Source: JBGSYJ01 sp041750915
GTDB taxonomy: Bacteria > Acidobacteriota > Thermoanaerobaculia > Gp7-AA8
Direction: 5' to 3'
NCBI GenBank assembly: GCA_041750915.1
Contig: JBGSYJ010000155.1
Coordinates: 1-21,072 of the forward strand
Length of the DNA: 21,072 nt
Shown: piece after piece, positions 15,064 through 21,072 of the stretch
Layout: each line of letters opens with the position of its first letter
How positions within the stretch are numbered: position 1 is the stretch's first letter
Position numbers and translations under genes: made by a program
Notes under the pieces: generated by a model
What the model saw: only the letters and a program-made list of their open reading frames with translations
Database searches by the model: none
What the model was told of the DNA's origin: nothing

Positions 15064-17478
15064 GTGAAGCCCGGCGGGTCTGACACGGATTCAAAGGCTC
15101 TGGCAAGCAACTCAGGCGGGAACGTCCCTCCTGACCCGAGTATCCGGAATGACGCTCGCAACTCGTCCATTCTGGTTCTGCTTTCTGCAATCGCCGTAAG
15201 CTGTGCGTTGCTCGGATGGATCGCCGCCGACGAGTTCATCGATCGGGAAGAAGCTCAGCACGTACTTCGCGCGATCGCAACGTTCGACGGTCTTTTCACC
15301 GAATCTGATCCTCTGACGAGCAAGTTCCTCCGGCTGATCGAAATCCGCGACGGCGGACATAAGCAGTGGTACGGCTGGCCGTATTACCTGGTTGTCTCGG
15401 TCTTCTGGCGGGCTATCGGCTTTCACGAAGACGTCGCCGTCGGGCTCAACGTCCTTTTCTTGATCGCCTCCGCACTCCTGGTCAGACTCATCGCTTTGAG
15501 ACTGGGAGCATCCCCTTCCGGAGCGAACGCTGCTGCGCTCTTCCTGCTCTTCACGCCAGGTGTGGTCGTCTATGCACACCTGTTCGTCCCATCGGTTTTC
15601 CTGCTTCTTCTTGTCGCCGCAACGGCCTACGCCATTCTGCGTACAGAAGCCTGGAGCCGCCCCTGGATTTCCGCAGCAGCGGGAGCGATCGCCGGGCTGG
15701 CTACCGTGTCGAAAGCCACGCTCTTTTTTTTCTGGATTCCGTTCGCGATATGGGCGATCTTCAATCGTAGCGATAGGCTCTTCTCCAGAAATCGCTTCCT
15801 CTCCGTCTTCGCCGCTGTGATCGCGTTCTCTTTCGCACCTTTGACTTTCTGGAGAGGCAGAGAGGTACTCGCAGTCTGGAGGGATCGGCTCGAAGCAATC
15901 TGGTCCGCAGGCGGATGGACGGAGTCTCTGAGGGCGGCTGCGATTCGCTGGGGCGAGCTTCTGTTGCCGGTTCACATAGCGCTGGTTGTGGTTGCCATCA
16001 TCGCGCTTCTTGTGGTCCGGCGATTTCAAACGGTGATCTTGTGTGCTGTCGTGACTCTACTTCCAGTCATTGGGGTGATCGCTTCATCCGGCCAGCCCGG
16101 AACGGTCCGCGACTACATTCCGGCCATACTCGGACCCGCACTTCTCGTCGGTATAGCCGCCGGTCAGGGTCGCCGCCGCGCACTCCTCGCAAGCTTCAGT
16201 ATCGTTATCTTCGGCGCACTCTTCCTACCCATCAATCTGTTCGGGCGGCTCATTCCTGCAGATCCATCCAGTAAGGGGATCAAGCTTTTCAGTGCAGCCG
16301 TCGAAGGGGTGCCGTGGGGAATCCGGCTGACGCCTTATCCTGATCTCGTCGGCGCCACAATTGCTGCGATCGACAGACTTCCTATGCAGAGCGTCAGTGA
16401 ACGATGCGGATGTCTGTCGGTACTCCCATATCCCGCAGCCGGAAGCAACGATCGACCCCTCGTGGGACTCGATTCGCTGCTCCTCGGGCCCGAAAACCTG
16501 CAGGTCTGGCTTCGATTTCGTGGGCGTGATCAAGCCTGGCAGTTCGGCACCGTTCCCTATCCTCTGCATTGCCCTGCTTACCAGGTGGCCAAGCACTGCA
16601 TGGCTGCGCTGGTGATTGACCAGACAACTCTCGGTGCCCACTATCCGACAGCGGAAAATCTCGCCAGGCTGAGAAGGCCGGAGATGCAAGGGTGGGGCGT
16701 TCCGGCCCATGAGGTGCAGCTCGCTTTCATTCCGCGGCTCGAGATACGAGCCCAGGCGCAGGGCGAACCGATTTGTCCGGCATCCCCGGCACGGGAGGCG
16801 GCGGTCTCTAAGTTGCTCGAGAGTTGCTCTGACGGTGACTACTATGCCGACTTCATACGCTACCAGATTCTCGGAAGCACTTCGCAGGAAGTGGGCTCGA
16901 TCAGAAGTGCCGCTCTCGAGAGATCCCGTGAGCTCGATGCCGGGGTGGACCCGATGGCCGTCGTCTTTGGCGAACGCTATCTGTCCGAGTGGACCGTCGC
17001 GGCACTCCCTCCATCGAATGGACTGCGCGACACGCCCCCCGGCGCCGCAGGGAACATCGTGAGAGAGCGTGGGCAGCCACTCCCCGACTCAGCGTTTCGT
17101 GTGCAATGGGACTTGTCGAGCGTACCTGGTCGGATGAAGGCAGGTCAGACTGTTCGAGTTCCCGTGAAGGTCCGGAATCTCGGGACCGTCAAATGGCCAG
17201 ATCCTTCGAGTCTCTCCGCGCAACCCGTTGGCGCACTTGCCGTGCGCCTCAGCTCGAGATGGAAGACAGATCGTGGCGGCCTGACGGATTGGAGTGCGAG
17301 GGCTGACCTTCGGCAGCCTCTCACTCCCGGCAAGCAAACGACTCTCATGATCAACGTCGCGGCGCCTAAAAAACCTGGTCGGTACACGTTGCAGTTCGAC
17401 CTCGTGCAGGAGCTCGTTGCGTGGTTTTCCGATCGCGGAGCAGAAGAGGCGATGGTCTTTGTCGAAGTGACGCGCTGA
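15064..17478 (+). CDS. GT-C-like membrane glycosyltransferase with C-terminal D-LVQEL-x-WF domain
   Basis: 804 residues from GTG 15064. The first membrane span (about 35-55) is followed by the acidic loop ADEFIDREEAQHVLR, the region that carries catalytic acids in GT39/ArnT-like GT-C enzymes. About nine or ten more hydrophobic spans continue to about 395. These enzymes take sugar from a polyprenyl-phosphate donor on the outer face of the membrane. Residues about 400-665 form a soluble part of unknown fold with cysteines near 448, 450, 503, 512, 571 and 588. Residues about 672-804 are the beta domain LPDSAFRVQW, NLGTVKWPD, RADLRQPL, ending DLVQELVAWFSDRG, shared with the two lipoproteins. Donor may come from the GT2 at 6997-7713 (inference). 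It converges on the lipoprotein gene with 35 bases between stops. Confidence 0.75.
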   Translation: MKPGGSDTDSKALASNSGGNVPPDPSIRNDARNSSILVLLSAIAVSCALLGWIAADEFIDREEAQHVLRAIATFDGLFTESDPLTSKFLRLIEIRDGGHKQWYGWPYYLVVSVFWRAIGFHEDVAVGLNVLFLIASALLVRLIALRLGASPSGANAAALFLLFTPGVVVYAHLFVPSVFLLLLVAATAYAILRTEAWSRPWISAAAGAIAGLATVSKATLFFFWIPFAIWAIFNRSDRLFSRNRFLSVFAAVIAFSFAPLTFWRGREVLAVWRDRLEAIWSAGGWTESLRAAAIRWGELLLPVHIALVVVAIIALLVVRRFQTVILCAVVTLLPVIGVIASSGQPGTVRDYIPAILGPALLVGIAAGQGRRRALLASFSIVIFGALFLPINLFGRLIPADPSSKGIKLFSAAVEGVPWGIRLTPYPDLVGATIAAIDRLPMQSVSERCGCLSVLPYPAAGSNDRPLVGLDSLLLGPENLQVWLRFRGRDQAWQFGTVPYPLHCPAYQVAKHCMAALVIDQTTLGAHYPTAENLARLRRPEMQGWGVPAHEVQLAFIPRLEIRAQAQGEPICPASPAREAAVSKLLESCSDGDYYADFIRYQILGSTSQEVGSIRSAALERSRELDAGVDPMAVVFGERYLSEWTVAALPPSNGLRDTPPGAAGNIVRERGQPLPDSAFRVQWDLSSVPGRMKAGQTVRVPVKVRNLGTVKWPDPSSLSAQPVGALAVRLSSRWKTDRGGLTDWSARADLRQPLTPGKQTTLMINVAAPKKPGRYTLQFDLVQELVAWFSDRGAEEAMVFVEVTR

Positions 17479-17912
17479 CGGGAATCGCGACCCTGACCGC
17501 CGATCGTGATCTGTCAGCGAACAGTGACATCAAGCAGCAGAGGTCCGGAACCACGAGTCCCGAACCAGGCCACGAGCTCCTGAACGAGATCGACCTCCAG
17601 CTTATAAACTCCTGGAGTTCCCGGAGCGTCGAGCTCGATGCGAAACGTGGCGGCGTTCCCGGGAAGAAGCGGCGACGCCAGATCGGCCCGCGCCTGCGAG
17701 TAGCCGACTCCAGGACCCGGGGTGGGACCGTCAACAGGCCACCAGCGATAGCCGAGCCGGACGGCGCCCGCGCCTTTGCGCGCTCCATGAGCCGTAGATG
17801 GATCGGGCCAGGCGACATCGCTCGCGTTCCGCGCTGACACCTCCACGATGAGTTCCTCGCCAGCCGCAAACTCGGCCGGAATGTTATGGGAGGGCCACTC
17901 TGCGCGGAATGC
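17080..17912. repeat. Tail-to-tail paralogous domain copies forming a diverged inverted repeat
   Basis: The + strand coding segment 17080-17475 and the - strand segment 17517-17912 both encode the D-LVQEL-x-WF domain, and they face each other stop to stop. The identity is visible in DNA as CAGGAGCTCGT at 17407-17417 and its complement at 17572-17582. The same 11-mer is present in the third copy (complement of 13169-13179). The overall similarity is diverged, so it is an old relation rather than a recent inversion. Confidence 0.6.
17473..17519. repeat. 7-bp inverted repeat spanning both convergent stop codons
   Basis: CGCTGAC at 17473-17479 is the exact complement of GTCAGCG at 17513-17519, with a 33-base loop. 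Each arm contains an Arg codon and the TGA stop of its gene, so the match largely reflects homologous C-termini. It may double as a weak bidirectional terminator hairpin, but there is no T-run. Confidence 0.35.
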
Positions 17913-18089
17913 GGAATCCGGGAGCGACAACGTCGTGCCTGGCGATACAGCTTTCGTACCGGGAGGCGTCTCGTTCTGTACGCCTGCCTCACGCTCGGAA
18001 CCACCGCAACCTGAAAGCATGACCAGTGCGAGCGCGCACGCTGTTGCTTCAGACAGCCATGGCCTGGAGCTGCTCGAAGTCTTCAACAT
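17514..18089 (-). CDS. Second lipoprotein with D-LVQEL-x-WF domain (embedded start)
   Basis: 191 residues if begun at ATG 18089. The start has AGGGGA 5 bases upstream, the clearest SD on this strand. A lipoprotein signal peptide follows: hydrophobic ACALALVM and lipobox LSGC with Cys28, then Gly-Gly. The mature part is a short linker and one domain with LPDSAFRAEW, AWPDPS, AVRLGYRWW, RADLASPLLPG, and DLVQELVAWFGTRG, paralogous to those at 13075-13665 and 17080-17475. The frame is open upstream into the repeat protein, without a stop. Either this is an independent gene whose neighbour's stop codon is lost, or the end of a longer fusion; the SD and the internal signal peptide favour an independent gene. 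Confidence 0.55.
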   Translation of the reverse strand: MLKTSSSSRPWLSEATACALALVMLSGCGGSEREAGVQNETPPGTKAVSPGTTLSLPDSAFRAEWPSHNIPAEFAAGEELIVEVSARNASDVAWPDPSTAHGARKGAGAVRLGYRWWPVDGPTPGPGVGYSQARADLASPLLPGNAATFRIELDAPGTPGVYKLEVDLVQELVAWFGTRGSGPLLLDVTVR

Positions 18090-19943
18090 TTCGTTCCCCT
18101 CTGAACGCGGTCCGAGTCCGCGTCTGGATATGGCGCGGTCACCGGCGACAATGCCGGTCCAGATACCTCTCGCGTAGCTGCCGTCATCACGATAGAAATG
18201 CCACGGCCCGCCAGCGTGAACGGTGAACTCGAGCGCACCGTCTCCATCGTAGTCGATCGGCGCGGGCTGTAGAGGCGCACCGTTGAGCGATTGGGCGCCT
18301 GTCCAGACACCGCGATAATTGACTCCGGTGACGAGATCGAAGAAAAGCCAGGCGCCAGTGCGAAAGATGACGGCCTCGTCCCGGCCATCCCCGTCGTAGT
18401 CTCCCGGAACGGGAATGTCCGATCCAACTCTGCCCGTCCAGATGCCACGCAGGTAACTTCCGTCTCTGTTGAAAAAGTGCCAGGCGCCGCCAGCATGAAT
18501 TGTGAGATCCGCGCGGCCGTCGCCATCGGGATCCATGGGGAGCGGCACGCTGTTCGGCCCACCACCTGTCCAGACAGACCAGGTGCGAGCCGAAGTCGCG
18601 AAGTCGTAGGCAATCCACGCTCCGCCACGGTAGACAACCGGCTCGTCTCGCCCGTCTCCATCGTAGTCTGCAACAGCGGGAACATCACCCGGAACGTTGC
18701 CGGTCCAGATTCCTTTCAGATAGGACCCGTCGCTTCTGTAAAAGTGCCATGCACCGCTGCATAGCAGCGAACGGTCTGTTCGCCCGTCGCCATCAAAATC
18801 GCCCGGCGCCGGGATGCAAGCGCTCGTCGGTTGACCTGTCCAGACTCCGGACGATTGCGGGAACGATATCCATGCACCGTTTCGGTAAATCACAGCGTCT
18901 GAAACTTCGTCCCGGTCGAAGTCAGCAACTGCCGCCCGGAAGGGCGGGCGCCAACCGAGTTGGATGACCTCGAAATCGTCCGCCTGAAGCTCGCGGAATG
19001 CTGGGTTGAGAACGTCGTTGTTCCAGCGTGTGTCATAGGTTCCGGTGATGTACATGTCCGAACCGTTGTCCGCGACGATGAGTCCATAGGTCTTCATTGC
19101 CTGAAAGATCTTCCGAATCCCCTCGGGATAGCCGGATATGTCCGTGCCGGCCTTGAGCCGGATCCGAGAGCCAAGAGGAAGGGCGCCCGTCGTCGATCCC
19201 GCCCGGTGGGATGCCGGATAGACATACCCGTTCGTCGATCGAACGGTTACGCGAAATGCATGACGGATCGGAGCGGTGCCAAAAGCTTCATCGTATCGAA
19301 CCAGACCAGGAAGAATGGCGAGACCTGCAGCGTCCGCGCTGGTCCATGTCTCGGGTCGCCGGAAATTGGCGTCGAGCGGGAAAATTGCCCCTGAACCTGC
19401 TTCCCAGCGGCCGAGGGATGTGTTCCAGCGAAGAGCGTAAAGCTCATAGAGGATCCGATGATCGCGGTTAACGATCAACATATGCCTGTCACCGAATGCA
19501 GAGGGATCGTTCCCTGCCTTCCCACCTTCGATCCACCTGGTTTGAGTGATGGCCTCGGGTGGGATCGGGTACCCGGGAGGCCGGCCCGGAGCGCCGTAAT
19601 CGCTCTCGTCATCGTAGTCGAATACGACCTGCACAAGTGGCTGGGATCCTGAAACTACGATGTAAGGCATACCGTAGATGTCGGAACCGCTGCCATTTCC
19701 ACCGAAGTCGGGGTGGAGGCCACGAGAGGTTCCGATAAACGAAATGAACGCCCCACTGTTCGCGTCAACAGGCGCCGCCGATACATCGGTGTTCCACCAG
19801 TTGTTCGCAGGAAACAGCGGATGCGGCTCCGGCAAGGTTCCTCCCCGAACTGGCTGAGAATATCCAGGAAGTGCGAGGAGAAACACACAGAAGGCGATGG
19901 CGACCGAAGCCCGTTGACTGATTCTCATTTGCTGACGTCTCAT
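17514..19943 (-). CDS. Secreted protein: uncharacterised N-domain plus six VCBS-like repeats, read through into a lipoprotein
   Basis: An open frame of about 809 residues. A signal peptide (about 1-30, core VAIAFCVFLLAL) comes first. A domain of about 290 residues follows, containing ANNWWNTDVSAAPVD, GMPYIVVS, FDYDDESD, FGDRHMLIVNRDHRILYELYAL, TSADAAGLAILPGLVRYDE and GLIVADNGSDMYITGTYD. I recognise this as a conserved family of secreted proteins with no assigned function. Six repeats of about 45 residues with DYDGDG calcium-loop motifs and GAWxF...IWTG run about 334-608 and probably fold as a beta-propeller. The repeat part ends IWTGIVAGD-AISRR, as in the neighbour. At about 619 an internal Met begins a complete lipoprotein. 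Start codons GTG 19949, ATG 19943 and ATG 19928 are all possible; ATG 19943 chosen, no clear SD. It lies about 25 bases after the sugar-dehydrogenase gene, likely one operon. Confidence 0.6.
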   Translation of the reverse strand: MRRQQMRISQRASVAIAFCVFLLALPGYSQPVRGGTLPEPHPLFPANNWWNTDVSAAPVDANSGAFISFIGTSRGLHPDFGGNGSGSDIYGMPYIVVSGSQPLVQVVFDYDDESDYGAPGRPPGYPIPPEAITQTRWIEGGKAGNDPSAFGDRHMLIVNRDHRILYELYALRWNTSLGRWEAGSGAIFPLDANFRRPETWTSADAAGLAILPGLVRYDEAFGTAPIRHAFRVTVRSTNGYVYPASHRAGSTTGALPLGSRIRLKAGTDISGYPEGIRKIFQAMKTYGLIVADNGSDMYITGTYDTRWNNDVLNPAFRELQADDFEVIQLGWRPPFRAAVADFDRDEVSDAVIYRNGAWISFPQSSGVWTGQPTSACIPAPGDFDGDGRTDRSLLCSGAWHFYRSDGSYLKGIWTGNVPGDVPAVADYDGDGRDEPVVYRGGAWIAYDFATSARTWSVWTGGGPNSVPLPMDPDGDGRADLTIHAGGAWHFFNRDGSYLRGIWTGRVGSDIPVPGDYDGDGRDEAVIFRTGAWLFFDLVTGVNYRGVWTGAQSLNGAPLQPAPIDYDGDGALEFTVHAGGPWHFYRDDGSYARGIWTGIVAGDRAISRRGLGPRSEGNEMLKTSSSSRPWLSEATACALALVMLSGCGGSEREAGVQNETPPGTKAVSPGTTLSLPDSAFRAEWPSHNIPAEFAAGEELIVEVSARNASDVAWPDPSTAHGARKGAGAVRLGYRWWPVDGPTPGPGVGYSQARADLASPLLPGNAATFRIELDAPGTPGVYKLEVDLVQELVAWFGTRGSGPLLLDVTVR
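18095..18100 (-). promoter_or_regulatory. Internal SD before the embedded lipoprotein start
   Basis: On the - strand AGGGGA, within GAGGGGA, precedes ATG 18089 with a spacer of 5 bases. Its strength and position argue that ribosomes can initiate here, inside the longer open frame. Confidence 0.5.
18120..18944 (-). repeat. Six VCBS/FG-GAP-like protein repeats, array A
   Basis: Tandem coding repeats of about 135 bases. Each encodes P-x-x-x-D-[YF]-D-x-D-G, a beta hairpin, GAWxFx and a WTG turn. Units 2, 4 and 6 share GAWHF or GPWHF with a DGSY-x-x-GIWTG ending. Units 3 and 5 share GAW-x-[FA][FY]D with a VWTG ending, so the array alternates two unit types. It matches array B unit by unit. Confidence 0.85.
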
Positions 19944-19968
19944 CGTCACGTGACTGATTTTTCTGTGA

Positions 19969-21072
19969 TCACGGAGCTACATGCTGGCGTCGGGAGATCG
20001 GCTGATCTCCGGCAACGATTCCGGTCCAGATTCCGTTCTGGTAGGCACCGTTGCTCTGAAAGAAATGCCACGGCCCGCCCGCGAAGACGCTGAACTCGAG
20101 CGCACCATCGCCGTCACGATCGAGAGGGGCCGGCTGAAATGGAGGACCGCTGACCGATCTCGGGCCAGTCCACACACCTCTGACGTACGCGCCGCTGGCG
20201 AAGTCGAAGAAGATCCATGCTCCATTCCGGAAAACGACGACTTCCTCCGTTCCGTCTCCATCGTAGTCCCCCGGAACCGGGATATCGCCCGACACTCGAC
20301 CCGTCCAGATCCCCTTGAGGTACGAACCGTTGGCGTTGAAGAAATGCCACGCTCCATCGGAATAGACAGCAAGATCAGTTCTTCCGTCGCCGTTGTAATC
20401 CATCGAGACCGGGATTGCGTTCGCTCCCGGGCCCGTCCAGACCGATCCGGTCTGCGCACTCGTTTCATAATCGTAGAAGTGCCACGCACCGTTTGCGTAG
20501 ACAACCACATCGTCGGCGCCGTCTCCGTCATAATCGGCTGGAACCGGGAGAGAGCCGGGGCGCACTCCGGTCCAAATGCCCTTTCGATAGCTGCCGTCGG
20601 CGTTGAATATGTGCCATGCACCGTTGCACAGCATCGACAGATCAACCACTCCGTCGCCATCGTAGTCGCCCGGCGCCGGAATGCATTGAGAGCTCGACTG
20701 TCCAGTCCAGACATTCGAGCCTCCTCCGAACTTCATCCAGGCGCCATTCCTGTAGATCGTCGGTTCCGAAACTCCGGATCCGTTGAAGTCGGCGGGAATC
20801 GGTTTCGACAGCAGCCTGTAGATCGAGCCACCGATATGAGCGAGATAGACTTCACCTTCCTCGTCCTCCCCGAACGATGAGATCAAGTGGTTCGAGTCGA
20901 ACAGCTCACTCCATGTCCAGATACCGGCATCCCGGCGCGCACCCCAGATCCGCCCGCTGCCAAAGTCGCCGAAAATGTATAGGCCGGTCAACCGCGGACT
21001 TCGACTTCCGCGGTACACGTAGCCACCCGTAATCGAGAAGCCGAGCGTGCGTCCGTAGTCGAGTATCGGAAG
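19969..21072 (-). CDS. PQQ-dependent sugar dehydrogenase C-terminus fused to six VCBS-like repeats (partial, right edge)
   Basis: 367 visible residues; the N-terminus lies beyond the window. The frame is open from the edge, LPILDYGRTLGFSITGGYVY, then YRGSRSPRLTGLYIFGDFGSGRIWG and ISSFGEDEEGEVYLAHIGGSIYRL. This is the C-terminal end of the GSDH/soluble glucose or sorbosone dehydrogenase family, secreted calcium- and PQQ-using propeller enzymes. From about visible residue 91 there are six repeats with DYDGDG or related loops and GAWHF...IWTG, ending IWTGIVAGDQPISRRQHVAP. A Cys pair (SSQC at the end of unit 1, MLC in unit 2) is also in array A and may form a disulfide. About 25 bases separate its stop from the next gene, so the two are likely co-expressed. 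Catalytic residues are off the window and cannot be judged. Confidence 0.8.
   Translation of the reverse strand, partial: LPILDYGRTLGFSITGGYVYRGSRSPRLTGLYIFGDFGSGRIWGARRDAGIWTWSELFDSNHLISSFGEDEEGEVYLAHIGGSIYRLLSKPIPADFNGSGVSEPTIYRNGAWMKFGGGSNVWTGQSSSQCIPAPGDYDGDGVVDLSMLCNGAWHIFNADGSYRKGIWTGVRPGSLPVPADYDGDGADDVVVYANGAWHFYDYETSAQTGSVWTGPGANAIPVSMDYNGDGRTDLAVYSDGAWHFFNANGSYLKGIWTGRVSGDIPVPGDYDGDGTEEVVVFRNGAWIFFDFASGAYVRGVWTGPRSVSGPPFQPAPLDRDGDGALEFSVFAGGPWHFFQSNGAYQNGIWTGIVAGDQPISRRQHVAP
19987..20802 (-). repeat. Six VCBS/FG-GAP-like protein repeats, array B
   Basis: Same period and unit order as array A at 18120-18944. Each unit resembles its counterpart in the other array more than its neighbours: unit 1 with IYRNGAW and WTGQ, unit 2 with IPAPGD and LC-x-GAWH, unit 5 with PVPGDYDGDG and GVWTG, unit 6 with DGDGALEF and GPWHF. 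The two arrays were therefore duplicated as whole blocks. Confidence 0.85.

Noticed and set aside
15112..16029. 305-residue open frame on the - strand
   Set aside because: Antisense shadow of the GT-C-like gene; rich in Asp, Glu, Gln and Arg with no recognisable domain.
19945..19954. Palindrome GTCACGTGAC near the start of the propeller gene, with GTGATCAC close by
   Set aside because: Short, overlaps the uncertain start codons, lies within a probable operon; insufficient to call an operator.
18120..20802. Regular repeats considered as a CRISPR array
   Set aside because: The period is about 135 bases, units are diverged, and each unit is a coding repeat; no short identical repeats and no cas genes.
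19981..20880. 299-residue open frame on the + strand opposite the repeat array
   Set aside because: Its periodicity mirrors the DYDGDG repeats of the true - strand gene; it is the complement of a repetitive coding region.

Overview
The window looks like a surface-glycan biosynthesis and sulfation locus from a Gram-negative bacterium. Evidence for the envelope type is two lipoprotein signal peptides with glycine after the lipobox cysteine, plus secreted repeat proteins. GC content is fairly high and SD motifs are variable. The fused ATP sulfurylase/APS kinase, the VCBS/FG-GAP-like repeats and the family at the N-terminus of the protein starting near 19943 make me think of Acidobacteriota or a relative, but this is a low-confidence inference. 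I see no rRNA, tRNA, transposase, CRISPR array or phage gene. No gene-free stretch exceeds 300 bases; the largest is 3906-4056.

Left part, + strand (1-6969): the last 24 codons of a probable sulfotransferase, a bifunctional ATP sulfurylase/APS kinase that makes PAPS, a GT2-type glycosyltransferase, a PAPS-type sulfotransferase with a C-terminal coiled coil, and a 970-residue protein with a GT-A-type and a GT-B-type glycosyltransferase half.

Middle, - strand (10593 down to 6997): four overlapping genes in one operon. They encode a nucleotide-sugar 6-dehydrogenase, an NAD-dependent epimerase/dehydratase, a SAM methyltransferase and a GT2 enzyme resembling polyprenyl-phosphate sugar synthases. 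A divergent promoter region with a perfect 6-3-6 inverted repeat separates them from a YfhO-type membrane protein (+, 10734-13136).

Right part: a - strand pair (sulfotransferase with an N-terminal beta-rich extension, then a lipoprotein) converges on and overlaps the YfhO gene. A large GT-C-like membrane protein (+, 15064-17478) converges on a - strand gene pair. The first of that pair (reading right to left, cut by the window edge) is the C-terminal end of a PQQ-type sugar dehydrogenase carrying six VCBS-like repeats. The second is a secreted protein with a matching set of six repeats, joined in frame to what looks like a complete second lipoprotein gene with its own SD and signal peptide.

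Working model: Sat-CysC supplies PAPS and the sulfotransferases put sulfate on a glycan. The dehydrogenase, epimerase and methyltransferase shape its sugars. The GT2, two-domain GT, GT-C and YfhO proteins assemble it or transfer it from lipid carriers. The most distinctive signal is a beta-rich domain ending in a D-LVQEL-x-WF signature. It occurs three times in the window, in two lipoproteins and as the C-terminus of the GT-C protein, always beside glycan or sulfation genes.
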